DNA of 64,000 bases. Origin: Symbiobacterium thermophilum (GTDB lineage Bacteria > Bacillota > Sulfobacillia > DYFQ01). Position numbers and translations under genes: made by a program. Below, piece after piece: positions 9,278-21,246 of this stretch; the first letter of the stretch is position 1, and each line of letters starts with the position of its first letter. The stretch is from contig DYFQ01000001.1 in assembly GCA_020725105.1 (NCBI GenBank), positions 88,069 through 152,068 of the forward strand, given 5' to 3'. Under the pieces are notes generated by a model. The model had not been told where the DNA came from, made no database searches, and saw nothing but the letters and a program-made list of their open reading frames with translations.

Positions 9278-10549
9278 ATGAGCGGAAGGTATGGGCTCTT
9301 CGTGATGGTACTGCTCTTGGCCGCGGCGCTGGTGGCCACCGCGTGTGCCGGCCAGAAGGCGGAAGAGAAGAAGATAGTCAAGGTCGGCGTGATCTACCCC
9401 ATGACCGGCGACCTGGCTGCGGTTGGCAACGACCATAAAGCCATCATGGAACTGGCCCAGGAGATCATCAACGGCGAGTACGACCTCAACATCCCGCTGG
9501 CCAAGACCAGGGGCCTGCCAAACCTCAAGGCCGAGCTTCAGCTGGTCTTCGGCGACTCCCAGGGCAAGCCCGAGATCGCCAGGTCAGAAGCGGAGCGCCT
9601 GATCAACGAGGAGAAGGTCGTGGCCCTGCTGGGGGCCTATGCCAGCTCCAGTACGGCCCCCGCCAGCCAGGTGGCCGAGCGCTACGGCATTCCCTTCATG
9701 ACTCCCGAGTCCACGCGTGCCGACCTGACGGAACGGGGCTTCAAGTGGTTCTTCCGCAACATCCCCTACGACCGCATGGCGGTGGAAAGCCAGTTCAAGT
9801 TCCTGGCGGCCGTGCGGGACAAGGGCATCAACGTGGGCAACCTCGGCCTGCTGTATGAGAACTCGCTGTGGGGCCAGGGGGCAGCCCAGGAGCAGCGGGG
9901 TCTGGCGGCCAAGTACGGTTTCACCATCGTGGTCGAGGTCGCTTACCCCAAGGAAATCACCGACGTGACCAGCGAGGTCCTGAAGCTGAAAGCGGCCAAG
10001 GTCGACACCGTGCTCTCCACCAACTACATCAACGACGCCATCCTTTTCATGAAGGCCTTCAAGGAGCAGGACTTCACCCCTGGCGCCATCATCGGCCTGG
10101 AAGGCGGAATGGTGGCCAAGGAGTTCATCCCGTCTCTCGGCAAGGACGCGGGCTACGTCTTGACCACGGCCACCTGGTCTCCCGCCCTCATCGAGACCAA
10201 GCCCATCGTGGGCAAGATCAACGCCATGTACAAGGAGAAGCACGGGAAGAACATCAGCGCTTACCAGCCCCACGCCTTCACGGCCGTCATGGTCATGGCC
10301 GACGCCATCAACCGGGCCGGCTCCACCGAGCCCGAGGCTATCCTGAAAGCGCTGAAGGCGACGGACTACCCGGGCGAGAGCCTGATCATGCCCTGGAAGG
10401 GCGTCAAGTACGACGAGAAGGGCCAGAACATCTACGGCGACGTGCCTATCCTGCAGATCCTTGACGGCAAGTACGAGGTCGTCTTCCCGTTTGAGCTTGC
10501 CAGCAAGCAACTGGTCTGGCCCGCTCCCCCGTGGTCTGAGCGAAAGTGA
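9278..10549 (+). CDS. livK: ABC transporter substrate-binding lipoprotein, branched-chain amino acid (HAAT) family
   Basis: Lipobox (LVATAC), VGVIYPMTGDLAAVGNDHKA; followed by LivHMGF. ATG at 9278 preceded by GGAAAGGAG. Confidence 0.9.
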   Translation: MSGRYGLFVMVLLLAAALVATACAGQKAEEKKIVKVGVIYPMTGDLAAVGNDHKAIMELAQEIINGEYDLNIPLAKTRGLPNLKAELQLVFGDSQGKPEIARSEAERLINEEKVVALLGAYASSSTAPASQVAERYGIPFMTPESTRADLTERGFKWFFRNIPYDRMAVESQFKFLAAVRDKGINVGNLGLLYENSLWGQGAAQEQRGLAAKYGFTIVVEVAYPKEITDVTSEVLKLKAAKVDTVLSTNYINDAILFMKAFKEQDFTPGAIIGLEGGMVAKEFIPSLGKDAGYVLTTATWSPALIETKPIVGKINAMYKEKHGKNISAYQPHAFTAVMVMADAINRAGSTEPEAILKALKATDYPGESLIMPWKGVKYDEKGQNIYGDVPILQILDGKYEVVFPFELASKQLVWPAPPWSERK

Positions 10550-10565
10550 CGCCAAGCCGAGTCTA

Positions 10566-10599
10566 CCGCGGCGCGGGGGTGCACACCCCCGCGCCGCGG
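10566..10599 (+). other. Perfect 16-bp stem-loop in the livK-livH intergenic region (mRNA stabiliser or attenuator candidate)
   Basis: CCGCGGCGCGGGGGTG-CA-CACCCCCGCGCCGCGG; no T-run follows. Confidence 0.75.
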
Positions 10600-10638
10600 G
10601 GCACCCCGACGCCTGACCCGAAGGGGGAGCCAACCTAG

Positions 10639-11499
10639 ATGGACCTGGCCGTTATCCTGCAGACCCTCTTGAGCGGCGTCATGATGGGCTTCGTCTATGC
10701 CCTCGTGTCGATCGGCCTCAACCTTATCTACGGGGTCATGGAAATCATCAACTTCTCGCACGGGGCGTTCCTGATGCTCGCCATGTACATCGCCTACTGG
10801 CTCAACGTAATGGCCGGCACGGACCCGGTGCTTGCCGCTCCCGCTTCCGGCCTGGCCATCGGGCTGTTGGGGGCGCTCACCTACAAGCTCATCATCAAGC
10901 GGGTGATGAAGGCGCCCGCCCTGGCCCAGGTCTTTTCCACCTTCGGGTTGCTGGTGTTTCTGGAGGCGCTGGCTCACTTTCTCTGGACGGCGGACTACCG
11001 GACCGTGGAAAAGACGGCGTTCTCGGGCGTCGTTTCCCTCTTCGGACTCAGGGTGGGCCTGGCCAAGCTGGTGGTGGCCGCCTGCGCCATCCTGACCACC
11101 GCCGTGCTGTTCTGGTTTTACAACCGGACCAAGACCGGCAAGGCGCTGCAGGCCACCGCCATCAGCCACCGTGCCGCCAAGCTGATGGGGATCGACACCG
11201 ATCGGATGTTCCTCATCTCCTGGATCCTGGGGGGTGCCACGGTGGGAATGGCCGGAGCGTTCCTGGCGAGCCTCTACAACATCTTTCCCACCATCGGCAC
11301 CACTTTCGTGCTGCTTGCCTTTGCCGTCGTCGTCCTGGGCGGCTTCGGCAGCATCACGGGCACGCTTTACGCCGGCCTGATCATCGGCCTCATCGAGAAC
11401 GTGGCGGGTATCTTCGCCCCGGCTTTCAAGTACGCGGTCGTCTACGCCCTGTTCATCGGGGTCATCGTCTTTCGCCCCAAGGGCTTGCTGGGGAGGTAG
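10639..11499 (+). CDS. livH: Branched-chain amino acid ABC transporter permease
   Basis: LivH-type permease (YALVSIGLNLIYGVMEIINFSHGAFLMLAMY). Confidence 0.93.
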   Translation: MDLAVILQTLLSGVMMGFVYALVSIGLNLIYGVMEIINFSHGAFLMLAMYIAYWLNVMAGTDPVLAAPASGLAIGLLGALTYKLIIKRVMKAPALAQVFSTFGLLVFLEALAHFLWTADYRTVEKTAFSGVVSLFGLRVGLAKLVVAACAILTTAVLFWFYNRTKTGKALQATAISHRAAKLMGIDTDRMFLISWILGGATVGMAGAFLASLYNIFPTIGTTFVLLAFAVVVLGGFGSITGTLYAGLIIGLIENVAGIFAPAFKYAVVYALFIGVIVFRPKGLLGR

Positions 11500-11503
11500 G
11501 GGA

Positions 11504-12531
11504 GTGACGCGTAAGCCGACAAAAGAGACCTTGCCAGCGCTCCCCGGGAGCTCGCTGCTGAAGCCCGGTTTCCTGGTGCCCCTCCTGGCGTTTGTGGTGG
11601 CCTTTCCCTGGGTGTTTCAACGGAGCACCTTTCAGAACACGGCCATCCTGGTCCTGCTGTACGCTTTCCTGGGCCAGGCCTGGAACATCCTGGGGGGCTA
11701 CGCGGGACAGGTGTCTTTCGGGCACGCGGTGTTCTTCGGAATTGGAGCCTATACCTCAAGCCTGCTGCTGATCAACACCGGCCTCAACCCCTGGTTGGGG
11801 ATGCTGGTCGGAGCCGCCGTGGCGGCCACCGTCGCGGCTGTCATCGGGATCCCGGCCTTCCGGCTGACCGGCCACTTCTTCCTCATGGCCACCGTCGGCT
11901 TCGGCGAGATCATCAGGACGCTCTTCGTCAACCTCCCGGAGGTCACCCGGGGGGCCCAGGGCGTTTTCTTGCCGCTCCTGGAAAGTTCCATCAAGAACCT
12001 GATGTTTCGCCAGAGCAACACCGGCTATTACTACATCATTCTTGTCATGACCGTGGCCCTCTTTGCCGGAACCGCGTGGCTCGAACGATCCAAGCTGGGC
12101 TACTACTTCAAGGCGATCAAGGAGGACTGGGAAGCCGCCGAAGCGCTGGGCGTCAACGCCACCCGGTACAAGTTCATCGCGCTGGCCATCAGCGCTGCCC
12201 TGACCGCCATGGGCGGCACTTTTTACGCTCAGTGGGTCCTGTACCTGGACCCGTACAGCACCATGCCCCTCATGGTGTCAGTGCAGATTGCCCTGGTGGC
12301 CATCTTGGGCGGGGTAGGCACGGTGATGGGGCCGTTTCTTGGCGCCGCCCTGCTGCTCCCCGTCTCCGAGGTGATCCGGGTGGCGGTTGGTGGCGGCGGT
12401 CGGGGCATCAGCCCGATGATCTACGGCCTGGCCATCATCCTGATCTCCGTCTGGCAGCCCAACGGCATCATGGGCTGGGTCCAGGCGAGGGAGCGCCGCG
12501 CCCCGCAGGACCAGACTGGGGGGGCTGAACC

Positions 12532-12535
<4 letters not shown>
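11504..12535 (+). CDS. livM: Branched-chain amino acid ABC transporter permease
   Basis: LivM-type (LGQAWNILGGYAGQVSFGHAVFFGIGAY). Confidence 0.93.
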
Positions 12536-13246
<711 letters not shown>

Positions 13247-13275
<29 letters not shown>

Positions 13276-13954
13276 CTACGGCAAGGTCCGGGCCATCCAG
13301 GGCGCGTCCCTCCGGGTGGAGGCCGGTCAGCTGGTGTCCATCGTCGGCTCCAACGGCGCCGGCAAGTCCACCATCCTACAGGCCATCTCGGGGCTGGTCC
13401 CTGTCAGCGGCGGTGAGATCTGGTTTGACGGCGAACGCCTGGACAGGCTACCGGCCCACGAGATCGTCCGGCGGGGCATCGCCCACGTCCCTGAGGGCAG
13501 GGCGCTTTTCGGGCGGCTGACGGTTCTTGAAAACCTGGAACTCGGCGCCTACGCCAGGCAATATACCAGGCGTGAGTTTGACCGGGTGCTGGAAGAGGTC
13601 TGCACCATGTTCCCCATTCTCAAGAAACGGGCGCGGCAGAAAGCCGGCACTCTGAGCGGCGGCGAGCAGCAGATGCTGGCCATCGCCCGTGGGCTGATGC
13701 TCAGACCCAGGTTGCTCATGCTCGACGAGCCCTCCCTGGGGCTCATGCCCAGCCGGGTGTCACAGATCTTTGAAACCTTGAGCCAGATCAAGCGACGGGA
13801 CCTGACCATTGTCCTGGTGGAGCAGAACGTCCAGGAATCCCTCGAGCTGGCTGACTACGCCTACGTCCTTCAGACCGGGCGGGTCGTCCTGGAGGGTCCC
13901 GGTGACGTGCTTTTGCAACAAGACATGATTCGCCAGGCGTACCTGGGGATGTAG
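13247..13954 (+). CDS. livF: Branched-chain amino acid ABC transporter ATP-binding protein
   Basis: GSNGAGKST, LSGGEQQMLAIARGLM, LLMLDEPSLGLMP; GTG start at 13247. Confidence 0.94.
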
Positions 13955-13969
13955 CGGGAGGGGACCTGC

Positions 13970-15865
13970 ATGCCACACGGTTACAACGGTAAGATCCTCA
14001 AAGTAGACCTCACCGACGCCTCGTACTCGGTAGAAGAACGAGATGAGGCTTTTTTCCGGTCGTTTCTCGGGGGTAGTGCCCTTGCTGCCTACTACCTGCT
14101 CACGGAGATGCCGGCGGGGGTCGACCCCCTGGGCTCCGAGAACGTCCTGGTCTTCGCCACCTCCGTGGTGGCGGGAGCGCCGGTGCCCGGCGCCAGCCGC
14201 TTTACCGTGGCGGGTCGCTCGCCGCTGAGCGGCAGCTTCGGCGAGGCCGAAGCCGGGGGCTACTGGGGCCCCGAACTGAAAAAGGCCGGCTTCGAGGCCA
14301 TCGTCATCAAGGGGCGCGCGCCCCGCCCCACCTGGCTGTGGATCCACGACGGCAAGGTGGAGTTCAGAGACGCGGGCGACCTCTGGGGCAAGGACAGCGG
14401 CCACGCTGAGGCCGCCATCCGCGGCACCCTCGGGGACGAGCTGGTGCGGGTAGCCTGCATCGGGCAGGCCGGCGAGAACCTGGTCCGTTTCGCGTCAGTG
14501 GTCAACGAGCTCAAGCATTCCAACGGCCGGACCGGCATGGGCGCGGTGATGGGATCCAAGAACCTGAAGGCGGTCGCCGCGCGCGGCGCCGCGGCGCCGG
14601 CGGTCTACGACCGGGCCAAGCTGGCTGAGCTTCAGAAGTTGTTCACCCAGAACTTCAGGCGCCATCCCATTCAAAGCCTCCTCTGGGAGGGCGGGACCAT
14701 CGGCTGGGACATCGAGTCGCTGGACGCCGCGGGCATTCTTCCGACCAGGAACTTCCGGGGCGGGTCCTTCGACCAGATGGAGACCATCACCTACACCGCC
14801 GCCGAGCAGACGGTGCTGCAAGGCAGGGGTACCTGCGCCGGCTGCGCCAACCGGTGCAAGCTCGTCTGCGGCGGCGGCAAGTACGCCGTGGATCCCCGGT
14901 TCGGCGGGCCGGAGTACGAGACCACAGGCGCCTTTGGCTCGAACGTCTGCGTGGGCGACATCGAGGTGGTGGCGAAGGCCCACGAGCTCTGCAACAGGTA
15001 CACCCTGGACACCATCAGCACGGGAATGGTCATTGCCTTCGCCATGGACTGCTACGAGGCCGGCATCCTGACCAGGGAGGACACCGGTGGCCTCGAGCTT
15101 CGCTTTGGCAACGGCGAGGCGGTGCTCAAGCTCATCGAGGACATCGCCTTCAAGCGCGGGCTCGGGGCGCTGCTGGCCGAAGGCAGTGTCCGGGCCGCCC
15201 GGCGCCTGGGGAAGGGCGCCGAGAGGTTGGTACGGGCCGTCAAGGGGCAGGAAGTGGCCATGCACGAGCCACGCGGCAAGGCTGGGCTGGCGCTCCAGTT
15301 TGCCCTGGCCCCCACCGGGGCCGACCACGTGCGGTGCCCGCACGATCTTCTCTTCGAGGAGGATAAGTTCGGGGTCGAAGATCTGAAGGAGCTTGGCATC
15401 CAGCATGGCGTGGCGGGCCGCGACCTGGGTCCGGCCAAGGTGAGGTTCTCCTGCTACGGGCACCAGACCTGGAATCTGTTCAACTCGCTGTCGCTCTGCT
15501 GTTTCACCTGGGGCCCGGGCAAGCTCCTGAAAATGGGCCATGTGGTGGAGCTGGTTAACGCCGTCACAGGCTGGAATACCAGCCTGTTCGAGTTGATGAA
15601 GGCCGGCGAGCGCACGATGACCCTGGCCCGGCTGTTCAACTGCCGCGAGGGCTTCACCGCCGAGCATGACAGCCTGCCCGAGATCTTCTTCGAGCCCCTT
15701 GAGACGGGTATTCTGGCCGGCAAGTCGCTGGACCGCAAGACCTTTGACGAGGCTGTGAAACTGTTCTACGACATGATGGGCTGGGACCGGGAAACGGGGG
15801 CACCGACCCCTGGTCGCCTGGCGGAGCTGGGCATCGCTGATCTGGCCCGCTCCGCCAGAGCTTAG
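13970..15865 (+). CDS. Aldehyde:ferredoxin oxidoreductase (AOR) family, tungsten/Mo-pterin enzyme
   Basis: GGSALAAYYLL, GRSPLSGSFGEAEAGGYWGPELKKAG, TGMGAVMGSKNLKAVA, Cys-rich CAGCANRC. Confidence 0.95.
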   Translation: MPHGYNGKILKVDLTDASYSVEERDEAFFRSFLGGSALAAYYLLTEMPAGVDPLGSENVLVFATSVVAGAPVPGASRFTVAGRSPLSGSFGEAEAGGYWGPELKKAGFEAIVIKGRAPRPTWLWIHDGKVEFRDAGDLWGKDSGHAEAAIRGTLGDELVRVACIGQAGENLVRFASVVNELKHSNGRTGMGAVMGSKNLKAVAARGAAAPAVYDRAKLAELQKLFTQNFRRHPIQSLLWEGGTIGWDIESLDAAGILPTRNFRGGSFDQMETITYTAAEQTVLQGRGTCAGCANRCKLVCGGGKYAVDPRFGGPEYETTGAFGSNVCVGDIEVVAKAHELCNRYTLDTISTGMVIAFAMDCYEAGILTREDTGGLELRFGNGEAVLKLIEDIAFKRGLGALLAEGSVRAARRLGKGAERLVRAVKGQEVAMHEPRGKAGLALQFALAPTGADHVRCPHDLLFEEDKFGVEDLKELGIQHGVAGRDLGPAKVRFSCYGHQTWNLFNSLSLCCFTWGPGKLLKMGHVVELVNAVTGWNTSLFELMKAGERTMTLARLFNCREGFTAEHDSLPEIFFEPLETGILAGKSLDRKTFDEAVKLFYDMMGWDRETGAPTPGRLAELGIADLARSARA

Positions 15866-15889
15866 GCGGGGCCGCCGGGAGGTGGCGGG

Positions 15890-16195
15890 ATGGCTCTGGT
15901 CCGGACCAACGTCGCGGCATGTGTCCAGCTTGCCGGAACCCGGCGCCTGACCGTGGCCGGCGACAGCGTGGCGCAGGTCCTGGCTGAGCTCGAGCGTTGC
16001 TTTCCGGGGATGCTGGCGGCCATCGTGACGGAGGGCGGCGGGTTTCAGGGCCACTTGATGGTCGTGGCTCGTTTCAGGGACGACACCGCCTTCCAGATGG
16101 TGAGGACCGCCCGGGACAATCGCGGGGGTCTCGAGGAACTGGCCATTCTGGCCATCCCCGCCGGCGGCGCCGGCGGCAGGTCACCGGGGGCCTGA
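15890..16195 (+). CDS. MoaD/ThiS-like beta-grasp protein adjacent to AOR; GG followed by tail RSPGA
   Basis: Size, beta-grasp-like pattern, Gly-rich end (AIPAGGAGGRSPGA) and position directly after AOR. Confidence 0.6.
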   Translation: MALVRTNVAACVQLAGTRRLTVAGDSVAQVLAELERCFPGMLAAIVTEGGGFQGHLMVVARFRDDTAFQMVRTARDNRGGLEELAILAIPAGGAGGRSPGA

Positions 16196-16250
16196 CGCAG
16201 GTCAGGCCCGGTCCCGGGAACGGGCTGGCTGGAACAGGGGGAAAGACCGG

Positions 16251-17144
16251 GTGGGCCTCATGCGTAGCCTGCTTTTCATGCCCGGCAACCGCGAGAGGAT
16301 GCTGGCCAAGACACCCACCATGGTTGCCGACGGGGTGATCTGGGACCTTGAGGATGCCGTGCCCTGGGAAGAGAAACAGGCGGCCAGGGAACTGGTCCGG
16401 CAGGTCCTGGCCGAACAGGGCGTCCAGTTTCCCGACAGTCTCAGGCTCTACGTACGTGTCAATCCCGAGGTATCGGACCTGCTCGAGGCAGACCTCGGGG
16501 CGGTTGCCGGTCCCTGTCTGCACGGGGTGATGCTGCCCAAGGTAGAATCCGCAGAGCAGGTGCTACGGCTCGACAGGCTTCTCGGTGAGCTGGAGGAGGA
16601 GCGGCGCCTCGCGCCCGGCAGCATCAAGGTGCTGATCCTGGTAGAAACAGCGTTGGGCGTCATCCGGGCATATGACTCCGCCAGCGTTTGCGGGCGGGTT
16701 GAAGCGGTCTGCTTTGGCGGGGAGGACTTCACCCGCGACCTGGGGATCCAGCGGACACCTGACGGCGACGAGATCCACCACGCCCGTTGCGCTATCGTGC
16801 TCGCCGCCGCCGCGGCCGGGCTCCAGGCCGTGGATACCGTCTACACGAGCCTGGACGACCTGGCCGGTCTCGAGAGAGACTGCGCCCTCGCGCGCCGGCT
16901 GGGTTTCGGCGGAAAACTGGCCATCCACCCCCGGCAGGTGGACCTCATCAACCGGACCTTTGCCCCCACCGAGGCCGACCTGGCCTTTGCCCGCCGGGTG
17001 GTCGAGGCCTTCGCCGACCCCGCGGCCGCCGGCCGGGGCGTGGTGGTGGTCAACGGGAAGATGGTCGACAAGCCCGTTGTCGAACGCGCCCGGCGTCTCT
17101 TGAGTGAGGCTGCCGCCCGCCGGCCGCCGGGCGCCAGCTTGTAG
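16251..17144 (+). CDS. HpcH/HpaI aldolase/citrate lyase beta (CitE-like) family; possible malyl-/citramalyl-CoA lyase
   Basis: RSLLFMPGNRERMLAKTPTMVADGVIWDLEDAVPWEEKQAAR and GGEDFTRDLGIQRT. Confidence 0.9.
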   Translation: MGLMRSLLFMPGNRERMLAKTPTMVADGVIWDLEDAVPWEEKQAARELVRQVLAEQGVQFPDSLRLYVRVNPEVSDLLEADLGAVAGPCLHGVMLPKVESAEQVLRLDRLLGELEEERRLAPGSIKVLILVETALGVIRAYDSASVCGRVEAVCFGGEDFTRDLGIQRTPDGDEIHHARCAIVLAAAAAGLQAVDTVYTSLDDLAGLERDCALARRLGFGGKLAIHPRQVDLINRTFAPTEADLAFARRVVEAFADPAAAGRGVVVVNGKMVDKPVVERARRLLSEAAARRPPGASL

Positions 17145-17374
17145 CTGTAGCTAGCCAGCACGGGGGCCAGGGTGGTCAGCAGGACCATTCCGGCCGCGAG
17201 CACGATGCCGGCCGGCCACCACCAGCGCTCGGGCGCGGCGCTTCAGGCGGTGCGGACGACCAACCGGCGCGGGACCGGTCGGCACGCCGCGCGGAGGGTG
17301 CCGGCCCGCCTTCCTCCACCCTCATACATCCAGACGAGCCAGGTTTTCCCTGGCCAACCCGGAATACTCAGGGC

Positions 17375-17950
17375 ATGATGCTCGAACGGCACAGGCTTGA
17401 TCTGATGGATATCCTGCGGGCGTATCCCGCGCTGGACGCCGCAGAGGCCGGCCACGTGTCCCGGACGCTGTCCTTTCTGGAGCGCGCGGCCGGGCCTTTT
17501 TCCAGGCACACTGCCGCCGGGCACATCACCGCGTCGGGGTTCCTGCTCGACCCGGCGGGCCGCCGCGTCGCCCTGGTGTTCCACGGAAAGCTGGGCCGGT
17601 GGCTGCAGCCGGGCGGCCACTGCGAGCCCGACCTGGATGCGACCACCCTGGAAACCGCCCGGCGGGAACTGGACGAGGAAACGGGCTTTTCCCGCGACGC
17701 GCTGGTCCCGGCGGGCAGCCTGGTCGGCCTGGCGGACGGCGCCCCGCTCACGGTGGACGTCCACGAGGTCCCCGCCGACGGCGGGTTTCCGGCCCACCTC
17801 CACTACGACCTGGTATACCTGTTCCGGTTGGCCGACGTGGCGCCCCGGCAGTCGGCCGCCGTACGCTGGACGCCCCTGGCCGGCCTGACCTACAATCCTG
17901 ACCGGAGCCTGGGCCGCTGCGCGCGCAAGGTCGGTCAGTTCATCCGCTGA
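17375..17950 (+). CDS. NUDIX hydrolase
   Basis: QPGGHCEPDLDATTLETARRELDEETGF Nudix box-like motif. Confidence 0.85.
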   Translation: MMLERHRLDLMDILRAYPALDAAEAGHVSRTLSFLERAAGPFSRHTAAGHITASGFLLDPAGRRVALVFHGKLGRWLQPGGHCEPDLDATTLETARRELDEETGFSRDALVPAGSLVGLADGAPLTVDVHEVPADGGFPAHLHYDLVYLFRLADVAPRQSAAVRWTPLAGLTYNPDRSLGRCARKVGQFIR

Positions 17951-17979
17951 CTGCCCGCCGATGGGAGGTCCGGTCGTGG

Positions 17980-18163
17980 AAACGCGGCCCTGGAAGCAGG
18001 CATCACCTACTTCGACACCGCTCCGTACTACGGTGGCGGACGCTCCGAGGCGCGCCTGGGGGCCGCCCTCCGACAGGTGCTCGCCGGCCCCGACCGGGAT
18101 CGGGTGGTGGTCGCCACCAAGACCCTGGCCCGGGACGCGCGGGGCGCCGAGGCGGACCTGCGA
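17980..18163 (+). pseudogene. Aldo/keto reductase fragment
   Basis: ALEAGITYFDTAPYYGGGRSEARLGAALRQVLAGPDRDRVVVATKTL; no N- or C-terminal continuation. Confidence 0.8.
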
Positions 18164-18176
18164 GTGGGGGAGGGAG

Positions 18177-18410
18177 GCATGGCAAACGCCCGGAAGAACT
18201 CGGGCCGGGCGACCCAGAGGCCGGCCGCCGAGGCCAGGAGCACGGCCGGCAGCAGCGCCGGGTCCCCGGCCAGGGCCGGCACCCGCGACCCCAGGGCACT
18301 CAGGAGAAAAGCCAGACCCTCCAGGCCTGTCCCCACCCGCCGGAGGTGACTCCTCGCCGTCGCCAGGAGCAGCGCCAGCACCGCGACGCCCAGGAGCCGA
18401 GGGGCGATGG
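18177..18410 (-). pseudogene. Hydrophobic membrane-protein fragment
   Basis: RLLGVAVLALLLATARSHLRRVGTGLEGLAFLLSALGSRVPALAGDPALLPAVLLASAAGLWVARPEFFRAFA; terminates inside antisense AKR remnant. Confidence 0.45.
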
Positions 18411-18414
18411 CCCG

Positions 18415-18620
18415 GGAACACGTCCCTGGCCCGCAGGAGCTGCAGCGTGTCCAGGCGCACCAGGAGCGGCAGGTCGGTGAAGGACTTGACGTGACCGTCG
18501 TCCCAGAGCCGTTCCTTGACGATCACGTGGCGAACCCCAGGGCCAGCGCGGCGTCGGTGCCCGGCCGGATGACGATGACCTCGTCGGCCTTGCTGGCCGT
18601 GGCCTGGTACTCGCAGGCGA
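18415..18620 (-). pseudogene. Molybdopterin oxidoreductase (DMSO reductase/NarG-like superfamily) fragment with frameshift
   Basis: [29 protein letters not shown] in one frame, then [41 protein letters not shown] in another. Confidence 0.75.
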
Positions 18621-18735
18621 TGACCACCTTGAGGAGGCGCAGCGCCTGGTGCCGGTGACCCAGGCGCTCCACGGTCAGGGGCTCGCCGTCCAGCAGGACG
18701 GAAAACCGGCCGAGGCACCTGATCTCCAGCCGGGC
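18620..18735 (-). pseudogene. BTAD/SARP-type (Trans_reg_C-like) regulator N-terminal fragment fused in-frame to the molybdopterin fragment
   Basis: [36 protein letters not shown]. Confidence 0.6.
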
Positions 18736-18737
18736 CC

Positions 18738-18880
18738 GGGCCGGCCCGCCGCCTCGTGGCCCGGCCAGCCCATGAGCCTCGAGGCAGCAGGGTTGACTTC
18801 TTGCACCCGCCCGTCCGTGGCGACGACAATGGCCGCTGGCCACGTCCCGGCCCACGGCTCCCGCCCGGGCATGAAGGCCA
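18738..18880 (-). pseudogene. PAS-domain fragment
   Basis: [32 protein letters not shown] in a different frame from the BTAD piece. Confidence 0.55.
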
Positions 18881-18989
18881 TCCCTCGCCGTATCGCGACG
18901 TCGCTGTTGCGTAAACCATAACAAACGCGGGTCCGTTCGGACCATGGTACAGAGGAGCTACGCTCCGGGGCGCCGCGGGGACGGTCGCC

Positions 18990-19042
18990 CGGGAACGGAT
19001 GGACGGCGAGAGCGGCCGGGAACGGATGGGCGGCGAGAGCGC
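18990..19042. repeat. Two-copy imperfect tandem repeat, period 27 nt
   Basis: cgggaacggatggacggcgagagcggc / cgggaacggatgggcggcgagagcgcc. Confidence 0.8.
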
Positions 19043-19065
19043 CCCGGCCGAAAGGAGGCGGCCTT

Positions 19066-20624
<1,559 letters not shown>

Positions 20625-20660
20625 CCGGGTCCGCCGGAAAGGGCGGCGCCGGCGGGTGAA

Positions 20661-20707
20661 GCGGCGGGGGGCGGGCCCCGGGGGGCACGCTTCCCGCCGC
20701 CCCTTTT
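20661..20707 (+). terminator. Putative intrinsic terminator after P5CDH
   Basis: gcggcggg...cccgccgc followed by cccctttt. Confidence 0.5.
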
Positions 20708-20720
20708 CGGCCCCGGCTGA

Positions 20721-21197
20721 TCAGATCAGGTCGGTGTAGGGTGGCTCGTGTCCCAGCAGCCGGAGCATGGCCACCACCTGGCCCCGGTGGTGGATCTCAT
20801 GGGTCATCACGTGCAGGAGCGCCTTGCCCACGGTGAACCGGACCGCTTCACCGCTGGACCACCGCCACGCCACCTCCCGTTCCAGGTCGGCGTCGGCCAG
20901 CCCCGCCAGGTAGGCGGTGGTCCGGTCGACGACCGGCTGCCAGACCGCGGGCAGTTCCGCCGGGGGCGGCAACCGCTCCCGCTTCACCTCGGGGAGGCGC
21001 GGGCCGTCCCCCACCAGCACCCGGCCGAACCAGTAGTCCTCCGACTCGGCCATGTGCCAGAGGGTGTAACAGATCCGGCCCACCCCCGTTTTCAGGTCCC
21101 GGCGGTACTCCTCATCGCTCAGCTCCCTCAGCGCGGCAAAGAGTTTCTCCCGGACGGCCAGGTTATGCCGGTAGAGCTCCCTGATGGCCTCGAGCAT
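20721..21197 (-). CDS. DinB/YfiT-family putative metalloenzyme
   Basis: MLEAIRELYRHNLAVREKLFAAL...LLHVMTHEIHHRGQVVAMLRLLG (His triad pattern). Confidence 0.88.
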   Translation of the reverse strand: MLEAIRELYRHNLAVREKLFAALRELSDEEYRRDLKTGVGRICYTLWHMAESEDYWFGRVLVGDGPRLPEVKRERLPPPAELPAVWQPVVDRTTAYLAGLADADLEREVAWRWSSGEAVRFTVGKALLHVMTHEIHHRGQVVAMLRLLGHEPPYTDLI

Positions 21198-21246
21198 CAC
21201 GTTCTCCCCCTTCCCCGTGAGTTCACTTCCGCGTCCGGAGCGCGCT

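Noticed and set aside
17145-17250. Minus-strand membrane-protein remnant (ERWWWPAGIVLAAGMVLLTTLAPVLASYSYKL)
   Set aside because: Plausible hydrophobic fragment but too short and unsupported to call a gene.
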